64,000 nucleotides of DNA. Source: Sphingomonas sp. UBA978. Its GTDB lineage: Bacteria > Pseudomonadota > Alphaproteobacteria > Sphingomonadales > Sphingomonadaceae. The notes beneath the pieces are model-generated. The model was not told where the DNA came from, made no database searches, and saw only the letters and a program-made list of their open reading frames with translations. The position numbers and the translations under genes are program-made. Location: NCBI RefSeq assembly GCF_002292295.1, contig NZ_DBBS01000018.1, forward strand, positions 246,422-310,421, given 5' to 3'. Each line of letters opens with the position of its first letter. Position 1 is the stretch's first letter. This document shows positions 18,548-26,579 of the stretch, in pieces.

Positions 18548-19129
18548 TCAACCCACCGTCACGACGGTGTCGGAATTGAACGTGTAATCCGGAACGACCA
18601 GGTTCTTGGGCGCCGGACCCTGGCGGATGCGCGCCGCGGTGTCGTAGGCCGAGCCGTGGCACGGGCAGAAATAGCCGCCGAACGGCCCCTTGTTCTCGCC
18701 CTCGCCCGCGCCCAGCGGTACGCAGCCGAGATGGGTGCAGACGCCCAGCGTGATGAGCCAGTTCTCCTTGCCCGGCTTGGTCCGGTCGGCGAGCGTCTGG
18801 GGATCGCGCAGCGAGGCGACGTCGACCGCATTCGCCTCGGTGATTTCCGCGGGCGTCAGGTTGCGCACGAACAGCGGCTGCTTGCGGAACTGCGACTTGA
18901 TCGCCTGCCCCGGCTGGATCTTGGAGAGATCGACCTCGGTCGTCGACTGCGCGAGCACGTCGGCCGACGGGTTCATCTGGTTGACGAGCGGCAGCACGAT
19001 CGCGAGCACGCCGACACCGACAAAGGACACGGCGGCGATATTGATGAAATCGCGGCGGCGGGGATCGTGGACTTCCTCGTGGAACGGCTCCGGCGATTCA
19101 CCGGGAGGAACCATGCTGTCAGTCGCCAT
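18548..19129 (-). CDS. petA: Rieske iron-sulfur protein of the bc1 complex
   Basis: Carries the [2Fe-2S] cluster of complex III. The 193-residue protein has a Tat-type N-terminus (RRRDFINIAA at residues 24-33) with one membrane anchor. Cluster ligands are Cys131 and His133 in CTHLGC and Cys155 and His158 in CPCHGS; Cys136 and Cys157 form the usual disulfide. It is the first gene of the petABC operon. The promoter should lie in 19130-19308, where a small hairpin (CCTCAC/GTGAGG near 19169) is the only structure I notice. Confidence 0.98.
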   Translation of the reverse strand: MATDSMVPPGESPEPFHEEVHDPRRRDFINIAAVSFVGVGVLAIVLPLVNQMNPSADVLAQSTTEVDLSKIQPGQAIKSQFRKQPLFVRNLTPAEITEANAVDVASLRDPQTLADRTKPGKENWLITLGVCTHLGCVPLGAGEGENKGPFGGYFCPCHGSAYDTAARIRQGPAPKNLVVPDYTFNSDTVVTVG

Positions 19130-19308
19130 TCGTCTCTGCCCTAACCTTTTTTATCGCGGAGGAACGCCTCACCGCCGTGAGGAGTCGGGATTTCAGCGCC
19201 CACCGAGCCCTACCATCCCCACGGCGGGCTGCTGGCCTGATAGACGGCACGCCATCGCTTTGCCAACAGCATTTTACCACGGGCCGCCACGGCGCTAGGA
19301 CGCGGGCC

Positions 19309-19770
19309 ATGACGACCGCCCTGCGCATCGCGCTCTATCAACCCGATATCGCCGGCAATGTCGGTGCCGTGATGCGCACCTGTGCCTGCCTCGGCATCGC
19401 GCTGGACCTGATCGAGCCGATGGGGTTCCAGTGGGACGACAAGCGCGTCGCGCGGGCGGCGATGGACTATATCGACCATGTCGCGCTGACTCGCCACGCC
19501 GACTGGGACGCCTTCGCCGGGCAGGCGACGGGGCGGCTGGTGCTGCTGACCACGCGCGGGGCGACGCCGCTGCACGATTTCGCGTTCCGGCCTGACGACG
19601 TGCTGCTGTTCGGCCGCGAGAGCGCGGGCGTACCGGAGTCGGTCCACGACCGTGCCGATGCGCGGGTCGTCATTCCGATGGCGCCGGCACTGCGGTCGAT
19701 GAACCTGTCGGTATCCGCCGCGATCGTCGCGGCCGAGGCGTTGCGGCAGACGGGCGGCTGGCCGGGTTAG
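19309..19770 (+). CDS. trmL: tRNA (cytidine(34)-2'-O)-methyltransferase
   Basis: SPOUT methyltransferase that 2-prime-O-methylates the wobble base of certain leucine tRNAs. The 153-residue protein has the family opening LRIALYQPDIAGNVGAVMRT, then LLFGRESAGVPE and the knot segment IPMAPALRSMNLSVSAAIVA near the C-terminus. Length (~155) fits. ATG 19309 begins the conserved N-terminus; the frame is open 44 codons further but without family similarity. Repeat copy B begins just after its stop. Confidence 0.95.
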   Translation: MTTALRIALYQPDIAGNVGAVMRTCACLGIALDLIEPMGFQWDDKRVARAAMDYIDHVALTRHADWDAFAGQATGRLVLLTTRGATPLHDFAFRPDDVLLFGRESAGVPESVHDRADARVVIPMAPALRSMNLSVSAAIVAAEALRQTGGWPG

Positions 19771-19774
19771 GCAT

Positions 19775-19981
19775 CACGCGAAGGCGCGAAGAAGAATGGG
19801 GTTCGCGCGGAGACGCGGAGACGCGGAGGGGTCGTGGGCGGCGCAGCCTTTCGAACCTCATCCTGACAGCAAGTCGGCGGCGCTCGCGGACGCCGTTACC
19901 CCGAACGACACCCCTCCGCGTCTCCGCGTCTCCGCGCGAACCCCCTTCTTCCTTCTCGTCGCGTCTTCGCGCCTTCGCGTG
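19775..19981. repeat. Dispersed inverted-repeat element, copy B (nested perfect inverted repeats)
   Basis: Outer arms of 17 bases (19775-19791 with 19965-19981) enclose inner arms of 35 bases (19798-19832 with 19910-19944); both pairs are perfect. The inner arms enclose a 77-base core that contains the 20-base block shared, in reverse complement, with copy A. There is no reading frame. It fills the gap between the convergent trmL and AcvB/VirJ-like genes. It could act as a bidirectional terminator, a palindromic mobile element, or a structured RNA. Confidence 0.85.
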
Positions 19982-19993
19982 AACAAAAAAATC

Positions 19994-20719
19994 TCAGACA
20001 CCCCGGATCGCCGCCAGCACGCGGCGCAGCAACCCGGCTTCGTCGTGGCGGATGTTATGCCCCCCGGGCATCCCGACGATCCGCGCCCCCGGCACCCGCA
20101 GCAGGGGGCAGAGGCTGTCCTCCTCCTCGACGCCGTAGATGCAGGTGAGCGGCGCCCAGGTCAGCGTGTCCGCGGTGGCGACCCCGACGCTGTCGGGCGT
20201 GCCGCGATAGGCCCAGCCGGTCGGGTCGGCGCGGAACCAGACCGAATCGCCGGGCAGGACGAGGATGATCGCCGCGACTCTGGCGCGCAAGTCGGCGGGC
20301 AGGTGCGCAAGGCCGGTCTGGACGATGTCGGCGCCATAGGACTGGCCCATCACCACGATCCGGCGCTTGCCGGTTCGCGCCAGCGCGGTGCGGACCACGT
20401 CCGCCATGAACGCATCCACCTCCGCCCGCGTCCGCCGCTGGCGGAAGACGGCGGGCGAGGCGATGCCGACGACCGGCAGATGATGTTCGGTCAGCCCGCG
20501 CGAGGTGGAGGCGCCGAGCAGGAAACGCAGCCCCATGTCGCCCGAGACGTTGACCACCGCGACGTCCGCGGCCGGCGGCACGGCGGGATAGACATGGACC
20601 GGATCGGTATCGAAATAGCCCGCCGCCGCGACGAACGCGCAGACGAAGGCCGAACTGACCGCGGCGACGCGCAGGCCCCGGAACAGGCGGCGGAACAGGG
20701 ATGCGCGCGATCGACTCAT
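19994..20719 (-). CDS. AcvB/VirJ-family alpha/beta hydrolase
   Basis: A 241-residue exported hydrolase. After a signal/anchor helix (FRGLRVAAVSSAFVCAFVAA) the VirJ domain shows VVNVSGDMGLRF, the nucleophile elbow MGQSYGAD and a late VGMPGGHNIRHDE with the presumed catalytic His. In Agrobacterium AcvB cleaves lysyl-phosphatidylglycerol and VirJ belongs to the virulence region; this shorter version has just one VirJ domain. The start ATG 20719 is near, and divergent from, hemF. No lysyl-PG synthase is nearby. Family assignment is good; substrate is inference. Confidence 0.8.
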   Translation of the reverse strand: MSRSRASLFRRLFRGLRVAAVSSAFVCAFVAAAGYFDTDPVHVYPAVPPAADVAVVNVSGDMGLRFLLGASTSRGLTEHHLPVVGIASPAVFRQRRTRAEVDAFMADVVRTALARTGKRRIVVMGQSYGADIVQTGLAHLPADLRARVAAIILVLPGDSVWFRADPTGWAYRGTPDSVGVATADTLTWAPLTCIYGVEEEDSLCPLLRVPGARIVGMPGGHNIRHDEAGLLRRVLAAIRGV

Positions 20720-20794
20720 CGCGGCGGCTTGCCAGCCCCCCGTGCGCTTGGCCAGCGCTCGACTTCCCCGCGCCGGACTGGCTAAAGCACCGCC

Positions 20795-21637
20795 ATGCTG
20801 ACCCTCGACGCCGAACAGACCGCCGCCCGCACCTGGTTCGAATCGCTGCGCACCCGCATCTGCGCCGCGTTCGAGGCGATCGAGCGCGAGGCGGGATCGG
20901 ATGCGGCCTTCGACTATCTCGCCTGGGACCGCACCGATCCCTCGGGCGCGCCGGGCGGCGGCGGCGTGCGCGGGGTGATGAAGGGCAAGGTGTTCGAAAA
21001 GGTCGGGGTCAACGTCTCGACCGTCGGCGGCCTGCTCGACGGCGAGTTCGGCAAGACCATCCATGGCGCCGGCGACGACCCGCGCTTCTTCGCGACCGGG
21101 ATCAGCCTCGTCGCGCACATGGCCAATCCGCACGTCCCCGCGGTGCATATGAACACCCGCTTCCTCGTCACCACGAAGCGCTGGTTCGGCGGCGGCGCCG
21201 ATCTCAACCCGCCGCTGCCGGTGGCGGAGGACACCACGGACTTTCACGCGACACTGCAGGCGGCGTGCGACGCGCACGATCCGGCCTATCACCCGCGCTT
21301 CAAGGCATGGGCGGACGACTATTTCTACATCCCGCACCGCAAGGTCCATCGCGGCGTCGGCGGCATCTTCTACGACCATCTCGAGGGCGATTTCGACGCG
21401 AATTTCGCCTTCACCCGCGCGGTGGGAGAGGCGTTCCTCGACGTCTATCCGCGAATCGTGCGGCGGCGGATGCACGACGCCTTCGACGCGGCGGACGTGG
21501 CGGCGATGCGCAACTGGCGCGGGCGCTACGCCGAATTCAACCTCGTCTACGACCGCGGCACGCTGTTCGGGCTGAAGACCGGCGGCAATATCGACGCGAT
21601 CCTGATGAGCCTGCCGCCGCTGGCGACGTGGGAATGA
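20795..21637 (+). CDS. hemF: Oxygen-dependent coproporphyrinogen III oxidase
   Basis: Haem synthesis: oxidative decarboxylation of coproporphyrinogen III to protoporphyrinogen IX with O2. The 280-residue protein has GGGGVRGVMKGKVFEK, the HMNTRFLVT strand, WFGGGADLNP, PHRKVHRGVGGIFYDH and the late LVYDRGTLFGLKTGG. Length is close to the usual ~285-300. It needs no SAM cluster, in line with an aerobic lifestyle. Confidence 0.97.
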   Translation: MLTLDAEQTAARTWFESLRTRICAAFEAIEREAGSDAAFDYLAWDRTDPSGAPGGGGVRGVMKGKVFEKVGVNVSTVGGLLDGEFGKTIHGAGDDPRFFATGISLVAHMANPHVPAVHMNTRFLVTTKRWFGGGADLNPPLPVAEDTTDFHATLQAACDAHDPAYHPRFKAWADDYFYIPHRKVHRGVGGIFYDHLEGDFDANFAFTRAVGEAFLDVYPRIVRRRMHDAFDAADVAAMRNWRGRYAEFNLVYDRGTLFGLKTGGNIDAILMSLPPLATWE

Positions 21638-21653
21638 CCGGGGGAATGACGCC

Positions 21654-22256
21654 GTGGCGCTGATCCCGGTCGATCCGGGCGAACTGGCGACGATCGTCAC
21701 CTCGCTGGAGATGACGCGGCGCCCGCCGCTGCGCCCCCTGCCCGCCGCGCCGTTGCGGCTGGTGCGCTGGGAACGGCCCGATCCGGCGAAATACCGGGCG
21801 CTGTTCCGGCGGGTCGGCGGCCCGTGGCTGTGGTATTCGCGGCTGGCGATGGACGATGCCGCGCTGACCGCGATCGTCCACGATCCGGGGGTGCAGGTCC
21901 ATGCCGTGCTCGACCGGGCGGGGATCGAGATCGGCCTGCTCGAACTCGACCGGCGCCATGCCGGCGCCTGCGAGCTGTCCTATTTCGGACTGGTGCCCGA
22001 ACTGGCGGGCAAGGGCCATGGCCGCTGGCTGATGGCGGAGGCGATGGCGCGCGCCTGGAGTCCGGGCGTCGCCCGCGTCTGGGTCCACACCTGCACGCTC
22101 GACCATCCGTCGGCGCTCAATTTCTACCGTGCGCAGGGCTTCGTCGCGGTGCGGCGGACGATCGAGACCTTCCCCGATCCGCGCGCGCTGGGGCTGCTGC
22201 CCGTCGAGGCGGGCGCACACATTCCCTATCTGGCGGAGGCGGACAGCCGGCGATAG
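21654..22256 (+). CDS. GNAT N-acetyltransferase
   Basis: A 200-residue GNAT-fold protein starting with GTG 16 bases after hemF, so probably in its transcript. Visible motifs are ELSYFGLVPELAGKGHGRWL, which holds the acetyl-CoA loop (L-x-G-K-G-x-G), then HTCTLDHPSALNFYRAQGFV typical of the family C-terminus. Substrate unknown. Its last 31 bases overlap the end of the convergent membrane-protein gene. Confidence 0.85.
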   Translation: MALIPVDPGELATIVTSLEMTRRPPLRPLPAAPLRLVRWERPDPAKYRALFRRVGGPWLWYSRLAMDDAALTAIVHDPGVQVHAVLDRAGIEIGLLELDRRHAGACELSYFGLVPELAGKGHGRWLMAEAMARAWSPGVARVWVHTCTLDHPSALNFYRAQGFVAVRRTIETFPDPRALGLLPVEAGAHIPYLAEADSRR

Positions 22257-22975
22257 CCGGCGATCGCGATCAGCGCGCCGGCCAGTTGGGTCAGCGTCGC
22301 GACGCCCGCCGCCAGCGCCTCGACCAGCGCGACGCCGACCGGATTGCCGCCGCCCTCGCCGCCCAGCCAGCGCGACAGCAGCATGAACGGCTGCCCCGCG
22401 AGGATCGCGGCGAGATAGACGGTGACGATCGCGCCGAGCAGCGACAGCTGTGCCGGCCGCGTCATCCGCCACGACCGGCCGACCGCCTGCATCGCCCCGA
22501 GCTGCGGCTGCGCGAACAGCAACGGCCCCGCCAGCATGAACCGGCTCATCAGCCACAGGCCCGGCAGCAGCAGGATGTACATGCCCGCCCCCGCCGGGAT
22601 CGACACGGCGACCATCGCGAGGATGAAGCGCGGGAAGCGCCGCGCCGCGCGCTGCACCGCCGCCCCGACGGTCGGCCGTCCGGCATCGAGGAACAGGCAA
22701 TAGACCACCGCCAGCCCGAAATAGGTGATCGCATAGGCGGCGACCGACCCCAGCCCGTAATCCCCCACCCAGCTGTCCAGCGCGGTCATCCACGCCTGCG
22801 CCCGTGCCTGCGGCTCGGCGATGGCGGCATCGGGCAGCGGCAGCGGCCCGACCAGCAGCAGCAATGCATAGGTCGGCACGAAGACGAAGATGCCGGCGAC
22901 GCGCAGCAGCAGGTCGGCGTCGCGGCGGAACAGCGCCCAGGCGTCGCTCAGCAAGGCGGCGAGCGTGATCTTCAC
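22226..22975 (-). CDS. Hypothetical membrane protein (paralogue of its upstream neighbour)
   Basis: A 249-residue protein with about six membrane helices, beginning VKITLAALLSDAWALFRRDA. A helix-rich pattern with a conserved internal RSWRMTRPAQ segment parallels RSWRLTRRHTW in the neighbouring gene, which suggests the two are paralogues; the general plan resembles the glycerophosphodiester phosphodiesterase membrane domain. It starts with GTG inside the GTGA overlap (22972-22975) with the upstream gene, so the two are translationally coupled. Function unknown. Confidence 0.72.
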   Translation of the reverse strand: MKITLAALLSDAWALFRRDADLLLRVAGIFVFVPTYALLLLVGPLPLPDAAIAEPQARAQAWMTALDSWVGDYGLGSVAAYAITYFGLAVVYCLFLDAGRPTVGAAVQRAARRFPRFILAMVAVSIPAGAGMYILLLPGLWLMSRFMLAGPLLFAQPQLGAMQAVGRSWRMTRPAQLSLLGAIVTVYLAAILAGQPFMLLSRWLGGEGGGNPVGVALVEALAAGVATLTQLAGALIAIAGYRRLSASAR

Positions 22976-23817
22976 GCCGCGACCGCCCCCAACGCCGCGC
23001 GCTCGCGCACCAGCCGCTCCCGCGCGACCAGCGCGACGTAGAGCTGCGCCGAGAAGACGATGGCGATCAGCGTCAGCGCGGTCGACACCGCCTGCGCGAT
23101 CACCGCGGCGACGAAGGTGACGGTGGCGCGCGCATCGGCGCCGAGGATGATGCGGAAGACGAGGCCGCCGACCGACTGCGCCGCGCTGGTCGCGATCATC
23201 AGCACAATCAGGAACAGCAGCACCACGCCGACCAGCCGCCACGTATGCCGCCGGGTCAGCCGCCAGCTGCGCGCGATCGCGCCGAGGCCGAGCCGCTCGT
23301 GCAGCACCACCGCATAGAGCGGCAGCAGGCGCGCGCCGGCGAACAGCATGACGATCAGGACGACGATCGCATAGAGCGAGGCGAGCAGCGCCGGCCCCGG
23401 CGCCACCGTCCCCTGCGTCGCGCCCTGCGACAGCGCGGCGAAGTCGAAACCCGCCATCGCCAGCAGCACGGCCGCGGGCAGCAGCGCGACCAGCATGATC
23501 GCGACCAGCGCCAGCGCGAGCAGCAGCGCCGGCAGCAACCGGCCGTTGGCGCCGCGCAGCGCCGACGCGCGATCGGTGCCCGGATCGCTGGCGGCGGCGA
23601 TGACGTACAACTGGCCCCACAGCGCCGCGACCGAGGTCGCCAGCGCGAGCAGCGCGCCGATCGCCGCCGTCGCCGTTCCCGGCGTCGCATAGGCGGCATA
23701 AGCGGCGGAGATCACCCCCGGCACGAACAGCGTCAGCACCGCGATCCCGGCGAGCATGCCGCCGCGCCCGTTCAGCACCTCCATGGTGCGATCCCACACA
23801 TTGCCCATCTTGACCAT
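22972..23817 (-). CDS. Hypothetical membrane protein (DUF-type, GPDPase-membrane-domain-like)
   Basis: A 281-residue polytopic protein with about six helices. It begins MVKMGNVWDRTMEVLNGRGG, then a long helix, and has the motif AIARSWRLTRRHTWRLVGVV in the second half. ATG 23817 is preferred with GGGGTG just upstream; the frame is open a further 25 codons but lacks hydrophobic pattern. It overlaps the next gene by four bases. Proteins of this sort are often annotated only as membrane proteins; no catalytic residues are seen. Confidence 0.72.
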   Translation of the reverse strand: MVKMGNVWDRTMEVLNGRGGMLAGIAVLTLFVPGVISAAYAAYATPGTATAAIGALLALATSVAALWGQLYVIAAASDPGTDRASALRGANGRLLPALLLALALVAIMLVALLPAAVLLAMAGFDFAALSQGATQGTVAPGPALLASLYAIVVLIVMLFAGARLLPLYAVVLHERLGLGAIARSWRLTRRHTWRLVGVVLLFLIVLMIATSAAQSVGGLVFRIILGADARATVTFVAAVIAQAVSTALTLIAIVFSAQLYVALVARERLVRERAALGAVAA

Positions 23818-23946
23818 CTGGCACCCCGATTGCCGTACGTGCGCCCGGTTAGCCCAAGCACCGCGGCTTGGCCATCCATGCGCACGGGCCATGGATCATG
23901 GGCCGGCGCGGCGGGCCGTCTTGCAACCCCGCCCCCGCTCGCTCAC

Positions 23947-24633
23947 ATGGCGGCGATGACGGACGTGGACGGGATCGAATGGCGGGTATCGCCGGGGCTG
24001 ACGGCCTATGACGCGGCGCTGGCGACGATGGAGGCACGCGCCGCCGCGGTGCTGGCGGGCGAGGCGCGCGAGCTGATCTGGCTGCTCGAGCATCCGCCGA
24101 TCTACACCGCGGGCACCAGCGCCTCCGACGCCGACCTGATCGACCCGCGCTTTCCGGTCGTCGCCACCGGACGCGGCGGCAAGCACACCTATCACGGCCC
24201 CGGACAGCGCATCGTCTACATGGTGCTCGACCTCAACCGGCGCGGCCGCGACGTCCGCTGCTTCGTCCACGCGGTCGAGGGCTGGGCGATCGCCGCGCTG
24301 GCGGAATATGGCATTGCAGCATTCCGGGCGGAGGGCCGGGTCGGCATCTGGACGCGCGACGGCGGCTCGGAGGCGAAGATCGGCGCGATCGGCGTGCGCG
24401 TGCGACGCTGGATCACCCTGCACGGCATGGCGGTGAACGTCGCGCCGGACCTCAACCATTTCAACGGCATAGTTCCCTGCGGATTGGCCGAATATCCGGT
24501 CACCAGCCTCGCCGCGCTCGGCCGCGATCCCGCGCTCGCAACCTTTGACGATGCGCTTGCGTTGACTGTTCCGGCCTTCCTCTCGTCGCTTTCCTGCACT
24601 GCCGAAGGGCCGGGATTGGAAAACGAGGCTTGA
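23947..24633 (+). CDS. lipB: Octanoyl-[acyl-carrier-protein]:protein N-octanoyltransferase
   Basis: Moves octanoyl from ACP to lipoyl domains, the first step of lipoate synthesis. The 228-residue protein has IWLLEHPPIYTAGTSA, the signature RGGKHTYHGPGQ, the catalytic Lys in SEAKIGAIGVR and the catalytic Cys in GIVPCGLAEYPVTS. Another in-frame ATG (23956) three codons on is an equally possible start; neither has a clear ribosome site. lipA is not in the window. Confidence 0.96.
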   Translation: MAAMTDVDGIEWRVSPGLTAYDAALATMEARAAAVLAGEARELIWLLEHPPIYTAGTSASDADLIDPRFPVVATGRGGKHTYHGPGQRIVYMVLDLNRRGRDVRCFVHAVEGWAIAALAEYGIAAFRAEGRVGIWTRDGGSEAKIGAIGVRVRRWITLHGMAVNVAPDLNHFNGIVPCGLAEYPVTSLAALGRDPALATFDDALALTVPAFLSSLSCTAEGPGLENEA

Positions 24634-24721
24634 GGGCGGGACGTTATGCGATTAATGTCCACTGTGATTTGGGTATTAAAGGGCCAGCAAGCCGTCCAAA
24701 TCTCTATCTAGGGAGCTTCCA

Positions 24722-24985
24722 ATGCGTGCACTCATCTCCAAGGTCCTGACCGGCTCGCTGATCGCCGGCGCCGCCCTCGCCGTGTCGGCTTGTGGTCCGA
24801 AGACCGAAACGACCACCGACAACACGATGGTCACCGACATGAACGCCACCGACGACATGGGCACCATGAGCGACAACATGACTGCCGTCGACGGCAGCAT
24901 GAACGGCGGCATGATGGCCAACGACACGATGATGTCGAACGACACCATGATGTCGAACGACACGATGACCACCAACGCGATGTAA
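24722..24985 (+). CDS. Small Met/Asn/Thr/Asp-rich repeat lipoprotein
   Basis: An 87-residue lipoprotein: signal peptide with lipobox VSAC (Cys24), then a low-complexity tail of Met, Asn, Asp, Thr and Ser, with two exact NDTMMS repeats followed by NDTMTT. The repeats are 18 bases long in DNA. AGGGAG lies 7 bases before the ATG. It has its own terminator with a GCAA tetraloop. I do not know its function. Met-rich tails can bind Cu(I), but the Met spacing here is set by the repeat and this is only a thought. Confidence 0.75.
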   Translation: MRALISKVLTGSLIAGAALAVSACGPKTETTTDNTMVTDMNATDDMGTMSDNMTAVDGSMNGGMMANDTMMSNDTMMSNDTMTTNAM

Positions 24986-25004
24986 TAGCCCTTCCGGGTT
25001 ATTA
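24983..25004 (+). other. Stem-loop at the lipoprotein stop codon
   Basis: TAATAGCCC at 24983-24991 pairs with GGGTTATTA at 24996-25004 around TTCC, with one wobble. The stem includes the TAA stop codon. It may protect the message end; it is followed 12 bases later by the true terminator. Confidence 0.5.
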
Positions 25005-25016
25005 CGGTGGTGAAAC

Positions 25017-25049
25017 GGCCGTCCGGGCAACCGGGCGGCCTTTTCTTTT
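25017..25049 (+). terminator. Rho-independent terminator after the repeat lipoprotein
   Basis: GGCCGTCCGG at 25017-25026 pairs with CCGGGCGGCC at 25031-25040 (one G-T wobble) around a GCAA tetraloop, followed by TTTTCTTTT. Confidence 0.92.
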
Positions 25050-25170
25050 GGTTCCAGTGTCTTGGCGCGGTTCGTCGCTTTTTATCCCGTCATGGTGAAT
25101 CGGGGATTGGGTCGGCCCTCAAAACCATCTAGAATCGCCCGATAAATGCCCGTTCGGGAGGAAGTTGGAA

Positions 25171-25908
25171 ATGACCCAGTTGCGTACCGCGCTGGCGCTT
25201 GGCGGCGCGGCGTTCGGCCTGATGGCGGTGGCGACGCCTGCCTCGGCCCAGTTCTTCCTGCGCTCGCACGATTTCCGTGGCGAGGCGGTGAAGGGCCATG
25301 AGGACGGGCTCGGCCAGCCCCTGCCCGGCGCCAGCGAGGCCGAATTGCGCGCGGCGATGGCGTGGAGCATGCGCGCCGCGCTCAACGTCGCGGCGCTGCA
25401 ATGCCAGTTCGAGCCGACCCTGCTCACCGTCAACAACTACAATGCGGTGCTGAAGGATCATGAGGCGGAGCTGAAGGGCTCGTTCGACACGCTGACCAAA
25501 TATTTCAAGCGCACCGGCAAGACGCCCAAGGAGGGCCAGTCAGCGCTCGACCAGTTCGGCACGCGCACCTATTCGGGCTATGCCACCGTCGCCGCGCAGT
25601 TCGGCTTCTGCCAGACCGCGAGCGAGATCGGCCGCGATGCCACCTTCGTGCCCCGCGGCAGCTTCGGCGATCTGGCGATGGCGCGCATCCGCGAGCTGCG
25701 CAACAGCCTGACGCCCTATGGCGAGCAGCATTTCCAGCGCTATCTCGGCCGCGACTATGCCTCCAAGCCGCGCTTCGACCCGATCTGCTGGAACAAGAAG
25801 GGCGAATGGGTGGTCAAGAAGTGCGGCGTCTTCGCCTGGCCGCCGGCCAGCGTGACCGCGGTCGCGACGACCGCCAAGCCCGCCGGCACCGAAACCGCGC
25901 TGCGCTGA
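25171..25908 (+). CDS. Secreted hypothetical protein with four cysteines
   Basis: A 245-residue exported protein. Signal peptide TQLRTALALGGAAFGLMAVA with cleavage near PASAQ. The mature part is helical and charged, with four Cys (in LQCQFEP, FGFCQTAS, DPICWNKK and VKKCGVFAW) that could form two disulfides, and an Ala/Thr-rich disordered tail. GGGAGGAAG precedes ATG 25171 by seven bases; a TTG two codons earlier is less likely. No family recognised. Confidence 0.75.
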   Translation: MTQLRTALALGGAAFGLMAVATPASAQFFLRSHDFRGEAVKGHEDGLGQPLPGASEAELRAAMAWSMRAALNVAALQCQFEPTLLTVNNYNAVLKDHEAELKGSFDTLTKYFKRTGKTPKEGQSALDQFGTRTYSGYATVAAQFGFCQTASEIGRDATFVPRGSFGDLAMARIRELRNSLTPYGEQHFQRYLGRDYASKPRFDPICWNKKGEWVVKKCGVFAWPPASVTAVATTAKPAGTETALR

Positions 25909-25912
25909 TATC

Positions 25913-25937
25913 CATCCTCCCCGGCACGGGGAGGATG
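25913..25937. terminator. Hairpin between convergent genes
   Basis: CATCCTCCCC at 25913-25922 pairs perfectly with 25928-25937 around a five-base loop, placed between the secreted-protein gene and the convergent queE. There is no U-tract, so it may be a palindromic repeat that ends both messages. A similar but less perfect CCTCTCC/GGGGAGG hairpin lies at about 51408-51426 between two other convergent genes. Confidence 0.5.
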
Positions 25938-25942
25938 TCGCG

Positions 25943-26575
25943 CTACCGCAGTCCCAGATATTTGTGCGTCTGCAGCGACAGCCGCCAGTGCGGCCGCGCC
26001 ATCACCACCGCGATCGCCGCCTCGACGTTCGCCGGCCCCCGCGCATCGTCCATCGGCTGGAGCAGCCGATGGGCGAAGTCCCAGCGCTCCACCTCGTCGA
26101 GATCGGTGCCGGCCTGCGGCCAGACCAGCTTCAGTTCGTCGCCCGACCGCTGCACGACCACGCTGCCCGCCTTGGGGCTGACGCAGATCCAGTCGATGCC
26201 GGGATGCGCGGGCAGCGTGCCGTTGGTCTCGACCGCGATGCGGAACCCGGCGGCGTGCAGCGCATCGACCAGCGCATCGTCGATCTGCAGCATCGGTTCG
26301 CCCCCGGTCAGCACGACGAACCGCTCGTCCGTCCCCGCGCCCCAGAAGCCCGCGACCGCCGCGACCAGCGCCGCGGCATCAGCGAACTTGCCGCCGCCCA
26401 GCCCGTCGGTGCCGACGAAATCGGTGTCGCAGAAGCGGCAGACCGCCGTGCTGCGATCCTGTTCGCGTCCGCTCCACAGGTTGCAGCCGGCAAAGCGCAC
26501 GAACACCGCGCGCCGTCCCGCGTTCACGCCCTCGCCCTGCAGGGTGAGGAACATCTCCTTGACCGCGTAGCTCAT
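25943..26575 (-). CDS. queE: 7-carboxy-7-deazaguanine synthase
   Basis: Radical SAM enzyme that makes the 7-deazapurine ring for queuosine from 6-carboxytetrahydropterin. The 210-residue protein starts SYAVKEMFLTLQGEGVNAGR. Its cluster motif is the proteobacterial long form: first Cys in FAGCNLWSGRE, then 14 residues to VCRFCDTDFVG, a Cys-x14-Cys-x2-Cys arrangement. VLTGGEPMLQIDDALV follows. Its start lies 4 bases after the queC stop, so the two are co-transcribed with queC first. Confidence 0.96.
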   Translation of the reverse strand: MSYAVKEMFLTLQGEGVNAGRRAVFVRFAGCNLWSGREQDRSTAVCRFCDTDFVGTDGLGGGKFADAAALVAAVAGFWGAGTDERFVVLTGGEPMLQIDDALVDALHAAGFRIAVETNGTLPAHPGIDWICVSPKAGSVVVQRSGDELKLVWPQAGTDLDEVERWDFAHRLLQPMDDARGPANVEAAIAVVMARPHWRLSLQTHKYLGLR

Positions 26576-26579
26576 CGGA

